A DNA stretch of 64,000 bases from the NCBI RefSeq assembly GCF_034044635.1, contig NZ_JAXCLX010000001.1, positions 2,170,001-2,234,000 of the forward strand. Direction: 5' to 3'. This document shows, one piece after another, positions 1-8,322 of this stretch. The translations under genes and the position numbers were made by a program. The first letter of the stretch is position 1, and each line of letters starts with the position of its first letter. Origin of the DNA: Dongia rigui (lineage in GTDB: Bacteria > Pseudomonadota > Alphaproteobacteria > Dongiales > Dongiaceae). Below the pieces are notes generated by a model that was not told where the DNA came from, did not search any database, and saw nothing but the letters and a program-made list of their open reading frames with translations.

Positions 1-63
1 ATCCCCCAGCAGATCGCCGAGTTCAAGGGCCATCGCGAGGCCGCCTTGCTGCTGGTCCCCTGA
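1..63 (+). CDS. C-terminal end of an unidentified gene (partial)
   Basis: Frame 1 is open from the window edge to a TGA at 61-63. It encodes about 20 residues ending in a hydrophobic tail (AALLLVP). Nothing in so short a stretch identifies a family, and the open frame could be chance in GC-rich DNA. It is listed because it would be the terminal part of a gene extending left of the window. Confidence 0.3.
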   Translation: MPQQIAEFKGHREAALLLVP

Positions 64-358
64 TGCGGGGCAGTCAGCTCCCGACGCCACCGTGGGGGCC
101 CAGCAGACCAGCCCCGCCCATGGTCTAAAGGCGCAGCCAGACTTGGCTGTGAGGGGTGCGACGTTAGGGCGCGAAGTGGATTTATTCCTGGGAACCACAC
201 GCAGAGTGTGAAGTCAGCTGGGCCTAGCGGACCAGATGCCTAGAACAGGCACCTAACCCTCAAGTCTTATTAACCTTGTATTATATAGTGTTACCTAACC
301 TCGGTGACTGTGCTGGGCGCGCTGCTGCGCCTGCCTGTTGCCGAAGGGAACCAGCATC
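64..358. other. Intergenic region with several dyads and an imperfect direct repeat
   Basis: There is no convincing ORF in this 295-base gap before the chemoreceptor. The plus strand carries short hairpins: arms CAGCC/GGCTG around 135-148, CACAC/GTGTG at 196-210, CTGG/CCAG at 218-235 and GCCT/AGGC near 238-250. A 16-base element at 96-111 recurs with two mismatches at 220-235, in the same orientation. Bases 260-300 are AT-rich and could hold the promoter of the downstream gene. A structured RNA is possible, but I could not match it to tmRNA, RNase P RNA, SRP RNA or 6S RNA. Confidence 0.4.
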
Positions 359-2050
359 ATGCGCTTCAAGGATTTTCGTATTGCGACACGCCTCGCCCTC
401 GTCGTGTTGGCGGCCATCGTCGGCATGCTGGCGATCGGCGCCCACGGCGCCTTCGACCTCAAGTCGACACTGCTCGAAGATCGCAAGATCAAAACCCGGC
501 ACGTCGTCGAAGTCGCCTATGGCTTGGTCGATCATTTCGCCAAGCAGGCGCAGGCTGGCACGATGTCCGAGGATGAAGCCAAGCAGCGCGCCATGGCCGC
601 TCTCGAAGGCCTGCGCTATGACGAAAAGGAGTATTTCTGGATCAACGATATGACGCCGCGCATGCTGATGCATCCCATCAGCAAGAAGTTGATGGCGATG
701 CCCAACCTCAACGACGTCAAGGATCCGACCGGCAAGGCGATCTTCCTCGAGATGCTCAGCGTCACCAAAGCACAGGGCGCGGGCTTCGTCGATTATCTGT
801 GGCCGCAGCCGGGATCCGATCAGCCGGTCCCGAAAATTTCCTATGTGAAGAGTTTTGCGCCCTGGGGCTGGATCATCGGCTCGGGCATCTATGTCGATGA
901 CGTCAACAGCATCTTCTATGACCAGATGATGCAGCAGGGTCTGGTCATCCTCGCCATCCTGATTGTTGCCGTCCTCATCAGCTTCTTCATCGCCCGCAGC
1001 ATTTCGCGGCCACTGGCGCGGACCACCGCTGCGATGATGCGCCTTGCCGAAGGCGACAAGACGGTCGCGGTCGAAGGCGCCGATAACAAGGCGGAAATGG
1101 GTGCACTGGCCCGGGCCCTGTCGGTGTTCAAGGACAACGCGCTGGAAATGGACCGCCTTGCTGCCGAACGCGCGGCGCAGGAGGAGCGCGCGCGCGAAGA
1201 AAAGCGCCAAGCCATGCTGGCGCTCGCGGACAATTTCGAAAGCTCTGTGCAGGGTGTGGTCAACCAGGTCTCCGGTGCCTCGGTCGAGTTGCAGGCGTCG
1301 GCGCAATCCATGGCCGGCAATACCGAGCAGACGACCGGCCGCGCGTCGATCGTGGCGACCGCCTCCGAACAGGCGTTCAGCAATGTGCAATCGGTGGCGG
1401 CAGCGACCGAGGAGCTCAGCGCCTCGATCACCGAAATCAGCCAGCAGGTCGCACAATCGACCACCATCGCCTCGCAGGCCGTGGCCGAAGCCAAGCAGAC
1501 GGACCAGACCATCAACGGTCTTGCCGAAGCCAGCCAGCGCATCGGCGATGTCGCCAATCTCATTCGCGATATCGCCAACCAGACCAATCTGCTGGCGCTC
1601 AACGCCACCATCGAAGCCGCGCGCGCGGGTGAGGCGGGCAAGGGCTTTGCCGTGGTGGCATCCGAGGTGAAGAACTTGGCCAGCCAGACCGCCAAAGCCA
1701 CCGAGGAAATTACCGGCCAGATCAACAGCATCCAAAGTGCGACCGGCCTCGCTGTCGACGCCATCCGCGGCATCACCAACACGATCAGCCGCATCGATCA
1801 GATCGCTGCGACCATTGCGGCGGCGGTCGAAGAACAGGGTGCTGCCACGCGCGAAATCTCCCGCTCGATCCAACAGGCGGCGGACGGCACCCGCGACGTC
1901 TCGCAGAACATCGCCGGCGTCTCCGACGCCCTGACCGAATCCGGGCGGCTTGCTGACGGGCTCCTCGGTGCCGCCTCCGACCTCTCGCGCCAGGCCGATG
2001 CCATGCGCAACGAGATCACCGGCTTCCTCGAGCGCGTCCGCGCCGGCTGA
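359..2050 (+). CDS. Methyl-accepting chemotaxis protein with single Cache domain
   Basis: This transmembrane chemoreceptor would sense a periplasmic ligand and control CheA. TM1 is at about residues 12-30, followed by a Cache-type periplasmic domain with the motif EYFWINDM and the conserved [11 protein letters not shown] near its end. TM2 is at about 195-215, then HAMP and a long coiled-coil signalling domain whose tip reads [16 protein letters not shown] near residue 412. No CheR-docking pentapeptide is seen at the C-terminus. ATG 359 is chosen because GAAGGGA lies about nine bases upstream; an in-frame TTG at 338 would add seven residues. The length of 563 residues is usual. The gene stands alone, with no che genes nearby. 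Ligand unknown. Confidence 0.93.
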   Translation: MRFKDFRIATRLALVVLAAIVGMLAIGAHGAFDLKSTLLEDRKIKTRHVVEVAYGLVDHFAKQAQAGTMSEDEAKQRAMAALEGLRYDEKEYFWINDMTPRMLMHPISKKLMAMPNLNDVKDPTGKAIFLEMLSVTKAQGAGFVDYLWPQPGSDQPVPKISYVKSFAPWGWIIGSGIYVDDVNSIFYDQMMQQGLVILAILIVAVLISFFIARSISRPLARTTAAMMRLAEGDKTVAVEGADNKAEMGALARALSVFKDNALEMDRLAAERAAQEERAREEKRQAMLALADNFESSVQGVVNQVSGASVELQASAQSMAGNTEQTTGRASIVATASEQAFSNVQSVAAATEELSASITEISQQVAQSTTIASQAVAEAKQTDQTINGLAEASQRIGDVANLIRDIANQTNLLALNATIEAARAGEAGKGFAVVASEVKNLASQTAKATEEITGQINSIQSATGLAVDAIRGITNTISRIDQIAATIAAAVEEQGAATREISRSIQQAADGTRDVSQNIAGVSDALTESGRLADGLLGAASDLSRQADAMRNEITGFLERVRAG

Positions 2051-2087
2051 TCGAGCCGGCAGCGCCGGCATATGCTGACGTTACTTG

Positions 2088-2117
2088 GCAGCCGGCATGG
2101 GCTATCATGCCGGCTGC
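2088..2117. repeat. Perfect 11-bp inverted repeat after the chemoreceptor gene
   Basis: Arms GCAGCCGGCAT (2088-2098) and ATGCCGGCTGC (2107-2117) pair perfectly around an 8-base loop. No T-run follows on either strand, so it is not a classical intrinsic terminator. It may stabilise or end the receptor transcript. Confidence 0.55.
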
Positions 2118-2237
2118 GCTCGCGCTGCCATCCGTTCGGTCGGATGACCAGCTTTCAGTCCGCCTGGTTCCGGATCCGATCCAGGACAAGGCTTCCTGGG
2201 CCCGCGCTGTCGTTTCAATCCATGAAGGAGATACGCC

Positions 2238-2378
2238 GTGGCCAAGGGTCAAATGCGCAGCAACCGCGAAAAGAAGAAGCCGAAGCAGGACAAGGTGAAG
2301 GCAGCGCCAAGCAGCGGCGGCTTCGCCTCAGCTTCCTCCAATCCGGCATCATCCGCCTACGCCAACAAGAAGAAGTGA
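2238..2378 (+). CDS. Small basic hypothetical protein (46 aa)
   Basis: A GTG start at 2238 is preceded at good spacing by AAGGAG (2225-2230), one of the best ribosome binding sites in the region. The product begins MAKGQMRSNREKKKPKQ, rich in Lys and Arg, and ends in a Ser/Ala stretch and KKK. From memory, short proteins with the start MAKGQ(M/x)RSNRE recur in proteobacteria, but no function is known to me. It is likely cytosolic and could bind nucleic acid or ribosomes, which is inference from charge alone. Confidence 0.75.
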   Translation: MAKGQMRSNREKKKPKQDKVKAAPSSGGFASASSNPASSAYANKKK

Positions 2379-2418
2379 ACTGAGGGCGGGGCTGGTGATC
2401 GCCGCGCCGCCAAAACCA

Positions 2419-2454
2419 AAAGCCCCCGCACGTCGCAGACGTGGCGGGGGCTTT
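2419..2454 (-). terminator. Intrinsic terminator of tRNA-Ala
   Basis: A long GC-rich stem (AAAGCCCCCGC with GCGGGGGCTTT plus an inner ACGT/ACGT pairing) lies five bases beyond the tRNA 3' end. On the minus strand it is followed by TTTTGGTTTT, giving a good T-run. It could also stop plus-strand transcription of the small protein gene. Confidence 0.85.
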
Positions 2455-2458
2455 AATT

Positions 2459-2534
2459 TGGTGGACCCAAGCGGGATCGAACCGCTGACCTCCACAATGC
2501 CATTGTGGCGCTCTCCCAGCTGAGCTATGGGCCC
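2459..2534 (-). tRNA. tRNA-Ala (anticodon GGC)
   Basis: The minus strand folds as a 76-base cloverleaf with encoded CCA. The acceptor arms GGGCCCA and TGGGTCC contain the G3-U70 wobble that is the alanine identity element. The D-stem GCTC/GAGC, anticodon stem CCACA/TGTGG with loop ATGGCAT (anticodon GGC), and T-arm AGCGG-TTCGATC-CCGCT are all intact. It reads GCC (and GCU) codons. Confidence 0.98.
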
Positions 2535-2695
2535 GAAACTCGGGGCCGATCACCGGAAGGCCTGCAAGGCAAGTCCCTCTCTGGGGGGCGATCGAACGGG
2601 CTGGAACCTAAGTGGCTGTCGCCCGGAATTCAAGCAGAAAAAAGGGCAATAGTTTCAATGCCCAGATTTGATGAGGCGGCCCGAATCCGGACCGC

Positions 2696-3025
2696 TCAGG
2701 CCTCGTCCTCGCCCTTCTCGATGGCTTCCGAGATATCCTCGTCATCCTCGCCAAGTTCCGAGGCGTCCTCGAGGACGACATCCTCTTCGTCGCCCAAATC
2801 CTCCTCGTCGGCCTCGGTGTCGACGACGACGTCATCGACTTCCGGATCGACAGCGGATTTGACCGGCGTCATCTTCTCGGCGACGCGGCGGCGGCTCTTC
2901 ATCACGGCATCAGGATCATAAACCGTCTTGCACTTGGGGCAGACGATCGTTGCCTTGCGCATGTCGTAAAAATGGGCGGCGCAGCTCGTGCAAACGCGCT
3001 TGGTGCCCCATTCCGGCTTGGTCAC
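2696..3025 (-). CDS. TIGR02300 / FYDLN-acid family protein
   Basis: This small protein of unknown function is typical of alphaproteobacteria. The N-terminus carries a zinc-ribbon-like pattern (CTSCAAHFYDM, then CPKC) that includes the FYDxx signature. The C-terminal half is extremely acidic (EEDLGDEEDV and similar). GTG 3025 is chosen (109 residues) because GGAGAG precedes it and translation then starts VTKPEWGTK, the usual family start; a longer frame to 3070 adds 15 residues without a better site. It lies divergent from aroA, a common alphaproteobacterial arrangement. The two CxxC pairs suggest metal binding. Confidence 0.9.
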   Translation of the reverse strand: MTKPEWGTKRVCTSCAAHFYDMRKATIVCPKCKTVYDPDAVMKSRRRVAEKMTPVKSAVDPEVDDVVVDTEADEEDLGDEEDVVLEDASELGEDDEDISEAIEKGEDEA

Positions 3026-3235
3026 GTGAACTCTCCGCTCGGGTTCTCGGTCGGGGGTGCCAATTGCCATAGCCCCGCGGGCCTGTCAACGCCCTCAAAT
3101 CCGGCCCGAAATGACCCGTGTCGGCGCGCACCCCGGCAAGGCTGATAAGCGCTGGAAATCGGGATTTCCGTTGCCCCGCCCAGCCGTGCTAGAGAAGCGC
3201 CGCGCCCGCCAGCCGGGCGAAGGCACCTTCTTTCT

Positions 3236-4600
3236 ATGACCGGAACTGGCATGAGCAAGCATTCTTCAAACCCACGCCCCCTCACATCCGGGACCGGCGG
3301 CGGCCTCAAGGGGACCATCCGGGTGCCGGGCGACAAATCGGTGTCGCATCGCGCGCTGATGCTGGGGGCGCTGGCCCTGGGCGAGACCGAAATCCACGGC
3401 TTGCTCGAAGGCGAGGACGTGCTGCGCACCGCTGCTGCCATGCGCCTCCTCGGCGGCGAGACGGAAAAAGGTGCCGACGGCATCTGGCGCGCGCGCGGCC
3501 GCGGCAATGGTGGCCTCGCCGAAGCGGCCGATGTGCTGGATCTCGGCAACGCCGGCACCGGTACGCGTCTGCTGATGGGTCTTGTGGCGCCTTATCCCAT
3601 GACGACCTTCTTCACCGGTGACGCCTCCTTGCGCTCGCGTCCCATGGCGCGCGTCAGCGATCCCTTGAGCCAGATGGGCGCCAGCTTTGTGACGCGCAGC
3701 AAGGGCCGCCCGCCTTTGGCCGTCATCGGCACCGCCACGCCGCGCCCCATCACCTATAAGCTGCCGGTCGCATCGGCCCAGGTGAAATCCGCTATTCTCC
3801 TTGCCGGTCTCAACACGCCAGGGATCACCACCGTCATCGAACCGGAAGCGACGCGCGATCATACCGAATTGATGCTGCGTGGCTTCGGCATCGAGGTGAA
3901 GGTCGAAGAAACGCCCGAAGGACGGGCCTCAGCGATCAAAGGCCAGGGTGAGCTCAAAGGCCGCAAAGTCGTGGTGCCGGGCGATCCCAGCTCGGCCGCC
4001 TTCCCCATCGTCGCCGCGTTGATTCTGCCCGGCTCCGACATCCTCATCGAGAATGTCGGCCTCAACCCGCATCGCATCGGCCTCATCGATACGCTCGTCG
4101 AGATGGGCGCCTCGATCGAGGTGAAAGACGCGCGCATCGAAGCCGGCGAGAAGGTCGGCGATCTCCACGTGAAGCACTCGCATTTGAAGGGCGTCACGGT
4201 GCCGGCGGAACGCGCACCCTCGATGATCGACGAATACCCGATCCTCTCCGTCGCCGCGGCCTTTGCCGAGGGCGAGACGAAAATGCTGGGTCTCGGTGAA
4301 CTCCGCGTCAAGGAAAGCGATCGTCTGGGTGCCATGGCGCGCGGCCTTGCCGCCTGCGGTGTGGTCCTCGAAGAAGGCGAGGATTGGCTCACCGTCAAAG
4401 GCAATGGCAAGCGCCCCAAGGGTGGTGCCCATATTGCCGTCAATCTCGACCACCGTCCGGCGATGTCGTTCCTGGTGCTGGGTCTTGCCGCCGAAAAGCC
4501 GGTCAGCATCGATGACGGTGCTCCCATCGACACCTCCTTCCCCGGCTTCGTCGCCTTGATGAACGGCATGGGCGGCACGATCAGCGCGGTGACGGCATGA
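3236..4600 (+). CDS. aroA: 3-phosphoshikimate 1-carboxyvinyltransferase (EPSP synthase)
   Basis: This enzyme transfers the enolpyruvyl group of PEP to shikimate-3-phosphate, the sixth step of the shikimate pathway, in the cytosol. Family landmarks are [12 protein letters not shown] near the N-terminus, [52 protein letters not shown] and a C-terminal DHRPAMSF. The overall pattern resembles class II (CP4-like) enzymes. However, the PEP-site motif keeps Gly in NAG, where CP4 has Ala (NAA). Length 454 is normal. A second in-frame ATG at 3251 is a possible start. It is first in the aroA-cmk-rpsA run. Confidence 0.96.
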   Translation: MTGTGMSKHSSNPRPLTSGTGGGLKGTIRVPGDKSVSHRALMLGALALGETEIHGLLEGEDVLRTAAAMRLLGGETEKGADGIWRARGRGNGGLAEAADVLDLGNAGTGTRLLMGLVAPYPMTTFFTGDASLRSRPMARVSDPLSQMGASFVTRSKGRPPLAVIGTATPRPITYKLPVASAQVKSAILLAGLNTPGITTVIEPEATRDHTELMLRGFGIEVKVEETPEGRASAIKGQGELKGRKVVVPGDPSSAAFPIVAALILPGSDILIENVGLNPHRIGLIDTLVEMGASIEVKDARIEAGEKVGDLHVKHSHLKGVTVPAERAPSMIDEYPILSVAAAFAEGETKMLGLGELRVKESDRLGAMARGLAACGVVLEEGEDWLTVKGNGKRPKGGAHIAVNLDHRPAMSFLVLGLAAEKPVSIDDGAPIDTSFPGFVALMNGMGGTISAVTA

Positions 4601-4615
4601 GTCCGGTGGCAAAGA

Positions 4616-4716
4616 CCCCCTCACTCCACCCCCTCTCCCGCGAGGGGAGAGGGACTTTGGTCCAAACTCGGTGGAAACTCCCTCTCCCCTCGCGGGAGAG
4701 GGTCGGGGTGAGGGGG
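4616..4716. repeat. Dispersed palindromic repeat, family A (two inverted copies)
   Basis: Two oppositely oriented copies of a roughly 38-base element (core CCCTCTCCCGCGAGGGGAGA on one side, its reverse complement on the other) occupy most of the aroA-cmk spacer. Each copy is itself palindromic and ends in a purine-rich GGGTGAGGGG arm. The element recurs at 39887-39966 and 40745-40883. The right copy abuts the cmk ribosome binding region. Confidence 0.85.
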
Positions 4717-4724
4717 GGCTACCG

Positions 4725-5387
4725 ATGAAGCCCTTCGTCATCGCCCTCGACGGTCCGGCCGCGGCCGGCAAGGGGACGCTCGCCAAGCGCCTGGCGGCCC
4801 ATTACAACCTCGCTTATCTCGATACCGGCTCTCTCTACCGGGCCGTGGGCCTTGCGGTGCTGCGGGCGGGCGGCGATCCGACCGACGCCGGGGCCGCGAC
4901 CGAAGCCGCCAAGACCCTGTCCGCCAGCCTTCTGTCCGACCCCGAATTGCGCTCGGCCAAGGCCGGAGACGCCTCTTCCAAGGTCGCTGCCATCCCCGGC
5001 GTCCGGGCGGCCCTCTTCGACTGGCAGCGTCGATTCGCTGCCGAACCACAAGCTGATGTGGATGGTCGGCCGCGTTCCGGATCTGTTCTGGATGGGCGAG
5101 ACATCGGCACCGTCATCTGCCCCGAGGCGGAGGTCAAAATCTTCGTCACGGCCAGCGCCGAGGCGCGCGCCAACCGACGCCTCAAGGAGTTGCAAGCCCG
5201 GGGCGAAGAAGCTATATACGCCCGGGTTTTAGAGGATATCAGGGCCCGCGACGCCCGCGATGCAGCGCGCGCCGATGCCCCGATGAAGGCGGCCGAAGAT
5301 GCCGTCCACCTCGACACCTCGGATCTCGACATCGATCAGGTCTTTGCGAAAGCCAAAGCGATCGTGGATGAGCGCCTGAAGCGCTGA
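4725..5387 (+). CDS. cmk: Cytidylate kinase
   Basis: This enzyme phosphorylates CMP and dCMP with ATP in the cytosol. The P-loop is GPAAAGKGT at residues 10-18, followed by [12 protein letters not shown] (the NMP-binding start), [12 protein letters not shown] and [10 protein letters not shown], with a C-terminal [13 protein letters not shown] 4725 ([11 protein letters not shown], 220 residues) matches the usual start. The open frame back to 4671 merely reads through the palindromic repeat, so those 18 residues are unlikely to be made. It lies between aroA and rpsA, the standard proteobacterial order. Confidence 0.95.
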   Translation: MKPFVIALDGPAAAGKGTLAKRLAAHYNLAYLDTGSLYRAVGLAVLRAGGDPTDAGAATEAAKTLSASLLSDPELRSAKAGDASSKVAAIPGVRAALFDWQRRFAAEPQADVDGRPRSGSVLDGRDIGTVICPEAEVKIFVTASAEARANRRLKELQARGEEAIYARVLEDIRARDARDAARADAPMKAAEDAVHLDTSDLDIDQVFAKAKAIVDERLKR

Positions 5388-5479
5388 TCTCCTGTATCCG
5401 TTTTTTAAATGCGTACCGCCAAGACCGTCGGAGACAACCGGCTGGCCGGAAAAATGATGATGAAAGGAAACTATCTCTA

Positions 5480-7216
5480 ATGGCTAAATCTGCTGTGGCC
5501 CGCGTTGCCACCCACGAAGTTGCTGCTGCCAAGGAAAGCTTCGCAGCCCTCCTCGAAGAAACATTGGGCTCCGCCCAGGGCCTTGAAGGCTCGGTGCTCT
5601 CTGGCACCGTCGTTGCCATCGATGGCGAATTCGCCCTGGTCGATGTGGGCCTGAAATCCGAAGGCCGCGTGGCCTTGCGTGAGTTCGGCGGCCCGGCCGG
5701 CAAGGCCGAGATCAAGATCGGCGACGTCGTCGAAGTCTATCTCGAGCGCATGGAAGACAAGAACGGCGAGGCGATGCTCTCGCGCGAGAAGGCCAAGCGC
5801 GAAGAAGCCTGGACCGCCCTCGAAAAGCAGTTCAAGGACAACCAGCGCGTCACCGGCGTGATCTTCGGTCGCGTCAAGGGCGGTTTCACCGTCGATCTCT
5901 CGGGCGCCGTGGCCTTCTTGCCGGGCAGCCAGGTCGACATCCGTCCGGTGCGCGATGTGGGTCCGCTCATGGGCACCCCGCAGCCGTTCCAGATTTTGAA
6001 GATGGACCGCGCCCGCGGCAACATCGTCGTCTCGCGTCGTGCCGTGCTCGAAGAGAGCCGCGCCGAAGCCCGCAGCGAACTGGTTGCCAACCTCAAGGAA
6101 GGCCAGGTTCTGCAGGGCGTCGTCAAGAACATCACCGATTACGGTGCGTTCGTTGATCTCGGCGGCGTCGACGGTCTGCTGCACGTCACCGACATCGCGT
6201 GGCGCCGCATCAACCATCCGTCTGAGGCCTTGCACATCGGCCAGAACGTCAACGTTCAGGTCGTGCGCTTCAACCCGGAAACCCAGCGCATCAGCCTTGG
6301 CATGAAGCAGCTTGAGGCGGATCCGTGGGAAGGCGTTGCCGCGAAGTATCCGGTCGGTGCGAAGCTCAAAGGCCGCGTCACCAACATCACCGATTACGGC
6401 GCGTTCGTCGAACTCGAGCCGGGCATCGAAGGCCTGGTCCACGTCTCCGAAATGAGCTGGACCAAGAAGAACGTGCATCCGGGTAAGATCGTCTCGACCA
6501 GCCAGGAAGTCGAAGTCATGGTGCTCGACGTTGATCCGACCAAGCGTCGCATCAGCCTCGGCCTCAAGCAGTGCATGGACAACCCGTGGTCGTCCTTCGT
6601 CGAGAAGCATCCGGCGGGGACCGAACTCGAAGGCGAGATCAAGAACATCACCGAATTCGGTCTGTTCGTGGGTCTCCCCGGCGAGATCGACGGCATGGTC
6701 CATCTCTCGGACCTCGATTGGGATCGTGCCGGCGAAGAAGCCGTGCAGGATTACAAGAAGGGCCAGATGGTCAAGGTGAAGCTCCTCGATGTCGACATCG
6801 AGAAGGAGCGCATCAGCCTTGGTATCAAGCAGCTCAAGAAGGACACCTTCGCTGAGTCGGCTGGTACGTTGAAGAAGGGCGAAGTCGTCACCTGCACCGT
6901 GACCGCGGTGACCGATGGCGGCCTCGAAGTCACCGTCGGTGACGGCGTCCCGGGCTTCATCAAGAAGGCGGACCTGTCGCGCGAGCGCACAGAGCAGCGT
7001 CCCGACCGCTTTGCGGTTGGCGAAAAGGTCGATGCGAAGATCGCCCAGGTCGACGCCAAGACCCGCAAGCTCACCTTGTCGATCAAGGCCCGCGAAGTCG
7101 AAGAGGACAAGCAGGCGATGGCCGAATTCGGTTCGTCCGATTCGGGCGCCAGCCTTGGCGACATCCTCGGTGCGGCCCTCAACAAGGCCAAGAAGAAGAA
7201 GGGCGACGACGAATAA
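5480..7216 (+). CDS. rpsA: 30S ribosomal protein S1
   Basis: S1 helps the 30S subunit unwind and bind mRNA leaders. The 578-residue product contains six OB-fold S1 repeats. Those with clear ITDYGAFV or ITEFGLFV strands include KNITDYGAFVDLGGVDGLLH, TNITDYGAFVELEPGIEGLV and KNITEFGLFVGLPGEIDGMV; repeats 1, 2 and 6 are more divergent. The start at 5480 follows AAAGGA about 12 bases upstream. The gene ends in a lysine-rich tail and is followed by an intrinsic terminator. It is likely highly expressed. Confidence 0.98.
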   Translation: MAKSAVARVATHEVAAAKESFAALLEETLGSAQGLEGSVLSGTVVAIDGEFALVDVGLKSEGRVALREFGGPAGKAEIKIGDVVEVYLERMEDKNGEAMLSREKAKREEAWTALEKQFKDNQRVTGVIFGRVKGGFTVDLSGAVAFLPGSQVDIRPVRDVGPLMGTPQPFQILKMDRARGNIVVSRRAVLEESRAEARSELVANLKEGQVLQGVVKNITDYGAFVDLGGVDGLLHVTDIAWRRINHPSEALHIGQNVNVQVVRFNPETQRISLGMKQLEADPWEGVAAKYPVGAKLKGRVTNITDYGAFVELEPGIEGLVHVSEMSWTKKNVHPGKIVSTSQEVEVMVLDVDPTKRRISLGLKQCMDNPWSSFVEKHPAGTELEGEIKNITEFGLFVGLPGEIDGMVHLSDLDWDRAGEEAVQDYKKGQMVKVKLLDVDIEKERISLGIKQLKKDTFAESAGTLKKGEVVTCTVTAVTDGGLEVTVGDGVPGFIKKADLSRERTEQRPDRFAVGEKVDAKIAQVDAKTRKLTLSIKAREVEEDKQAMAEFGSSDSGASLGDILGAALNKAKKKKGDDE

Positions 7217-7279
7217 CTCGGTTTTGTCGAGTAATTTTGTTGCGCATTTGATGCTCTAAAAGCGTCAAAACGGGTTAAG

Positions 7280-7311
7280 ACGGGCCGGAAAGGGTGACCT
7301 TTCCGGCCCGT
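7280..7311 (+). terminator. Terminator after rpsA
   Basis: A 14-bp perfect stem, ACGGGCCGGAAAGG with CCTTTCCGGCCCGT, closes on a GTGA loop, 64 bases after the rpsA stop. Only a short T-containing tract follows (TTGCCGTTT). Confidence 0.8.
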
Positions 7312-7486
7312 TGCCGTTTCCAGGCCCTCTTTCGGCCAAAAAACATAGAGATATGAGCGGCTTATCCTTGACGAGGCCGATTTTTCCCGGCACGCTTCCC
7401 ACACAATATGGGCAGGGGATGCGCCCATAGCCTTGGACGGACACGAAAAATGCCGTTGGGGCAGCGGGCGGATGGGGACCTTAAGC

Positions 7487-7837
7487 ATGACCAAATCGGA
7501 ATTGATTCTGCGCATCGGCGAACTCAATCCGCATCTCTATCATCGGGATGTGGAGCGGATCGTCACGGCGATCTTCGAGGAGATCACCAACGCGCTGGCG
7601 CGGCAGGATCGCGTGGAGTTGCGCGGCTTTGGCGCTTTCTCCGTGAAGCAGCGCGATGCCCGCAAGGGACGCAATCCGCGCACCGGGGAAACCGTGGCGG
7701 TTGATGAAAAGGTTGTGCCCTTTTTCAAGACCGGCAAGGAATTGCGCGACCGGCTCAACAGCCGTGCCGATGCCCCCGTTAAACCCGTGGCCGACAGCGC
7801 CGCACCCGCGCAGCCCAAGGAACCGGGCACCAATTGA
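7487..7837 (+). CDS. ihfB: Integration host factor subunit beta
   Basis: This DNA-bending protein dimerises with IHF-alpha and acts in recombination, replication and sigma54-dependent transcription. It starts [10 protein letters not shown], and shows the HU/IHF arm signature [22 protein letters not shown] and the core [15 protein letters not shown]. At 116 residues it is about 20 longer than typical IHF-beta; the extra is a Pro/Ala-rich C-terminal tail. ATG 7487 is preferred over the open frame from 7433 because homology-like sequence begins there; its upstream GGGG is a weak site. It sits between rpsA and the LapA-type gene, a conserved arrangement. Confidence 0.95.
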   Translation: MTKSELILRIGELNPHLYHRDVERIVTAIFEEITNALARQDRVELRGFGAFSVKQRDARKGRNPRTGETVAVDEKVVPFFKTGKELRDRLNSRADAPVKPVADSAAPAQPKEPGTN

Positions 7838-7926
7838 ACGGCAAGCCTTTCCGGCGATCCTGCGCCTGCTAGACTGATCGCAGCCGCCGCTCGGCCGCGG
7901 GACCGGCAAGCAAGGACCGTAAAGCC

Positions 7927-8310
7927 ATGAACCGTTTCGCCTGGATCGTCACTGTCCCGATCGCTCTGCTGATCATCCTCTTTGCGCTGATGAACCGGCA
8001 GAACGTGTCGTTGAGCCTGTGGCCCTTGCCGTGGGACATCACGGCCCCGCTCTTCCTCTTTACCCTGGGCGCTGTCGTCTTCGGCTTCTTGTTTGGCGCC
8101 CTTGCGACCTGGCTCTCCGGCGGCACCACGCGCCAGAAATTGCGCGCCGCCAATCGCGCCCTCGCCGAGACCCGCGACGAGCTTGCCCATGCCAAGCGGC
8201 AGCACATGCCCAAGGACCATGTGGGCAAGACCGAGCCGGCGCCGGCACGCCCCAGGCCCGCACAACTCCCGAGCGCACAGGCACCAACCGCCCTGCCGCC
8301 GGCTGCATGA
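7927..8310 (+). CDS. LapA-domain (DUF1049) inner-membrane protein
   Basis: This 127-residue protein has two transmembrane segments, at about residues 5-25 and 39-62, with the motif FALMNRQNVSLSLWPLP between them, typical of the LapA_dom family. A short coiled coil (RAANRALAETRDELAHAK) and a Pro/Ala-rich tail follow. E. coli LapA works with LapB in controlling LpsC/LpxC turnover, but here only the domain is recognisable and no lapB is adjacent. AAGGACCG precedes the ATG. Its place directly behind ihfB is common in proteobacteria. Confidence 0.85.
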   Translation: MNRFAWIVTVPIALLIILFALMNRQNVSLSLWPLPWDITAPLFLFTLGAVVFGFLFGALATWLSGGTTRQKLRAANRALAETRDELAHAKRQHMPKDHVGKTEPAPARPRPAQLPSAQAPTALPPAA

Positions 8311-8322
8311 ATCAGCATTTCC

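Noticed and set aside
64-300. tmRNA, 6S RNA or SRP RNA before the first chemoreceptor
   Set aside because: No T-loop GGTTCGAATCC, tag reading frame, or SRP loop signature is present, and the long-range closing stem of 6S RNA could not be drawn.
281-2071. 596-codon minus-strand frame opposite the first chemoreceptor
   Set aside because: It is the antisense of a receptor with clear Cache, HAMP and MCP motifs; its translation has no family features and only reflects GC-rich codon use.
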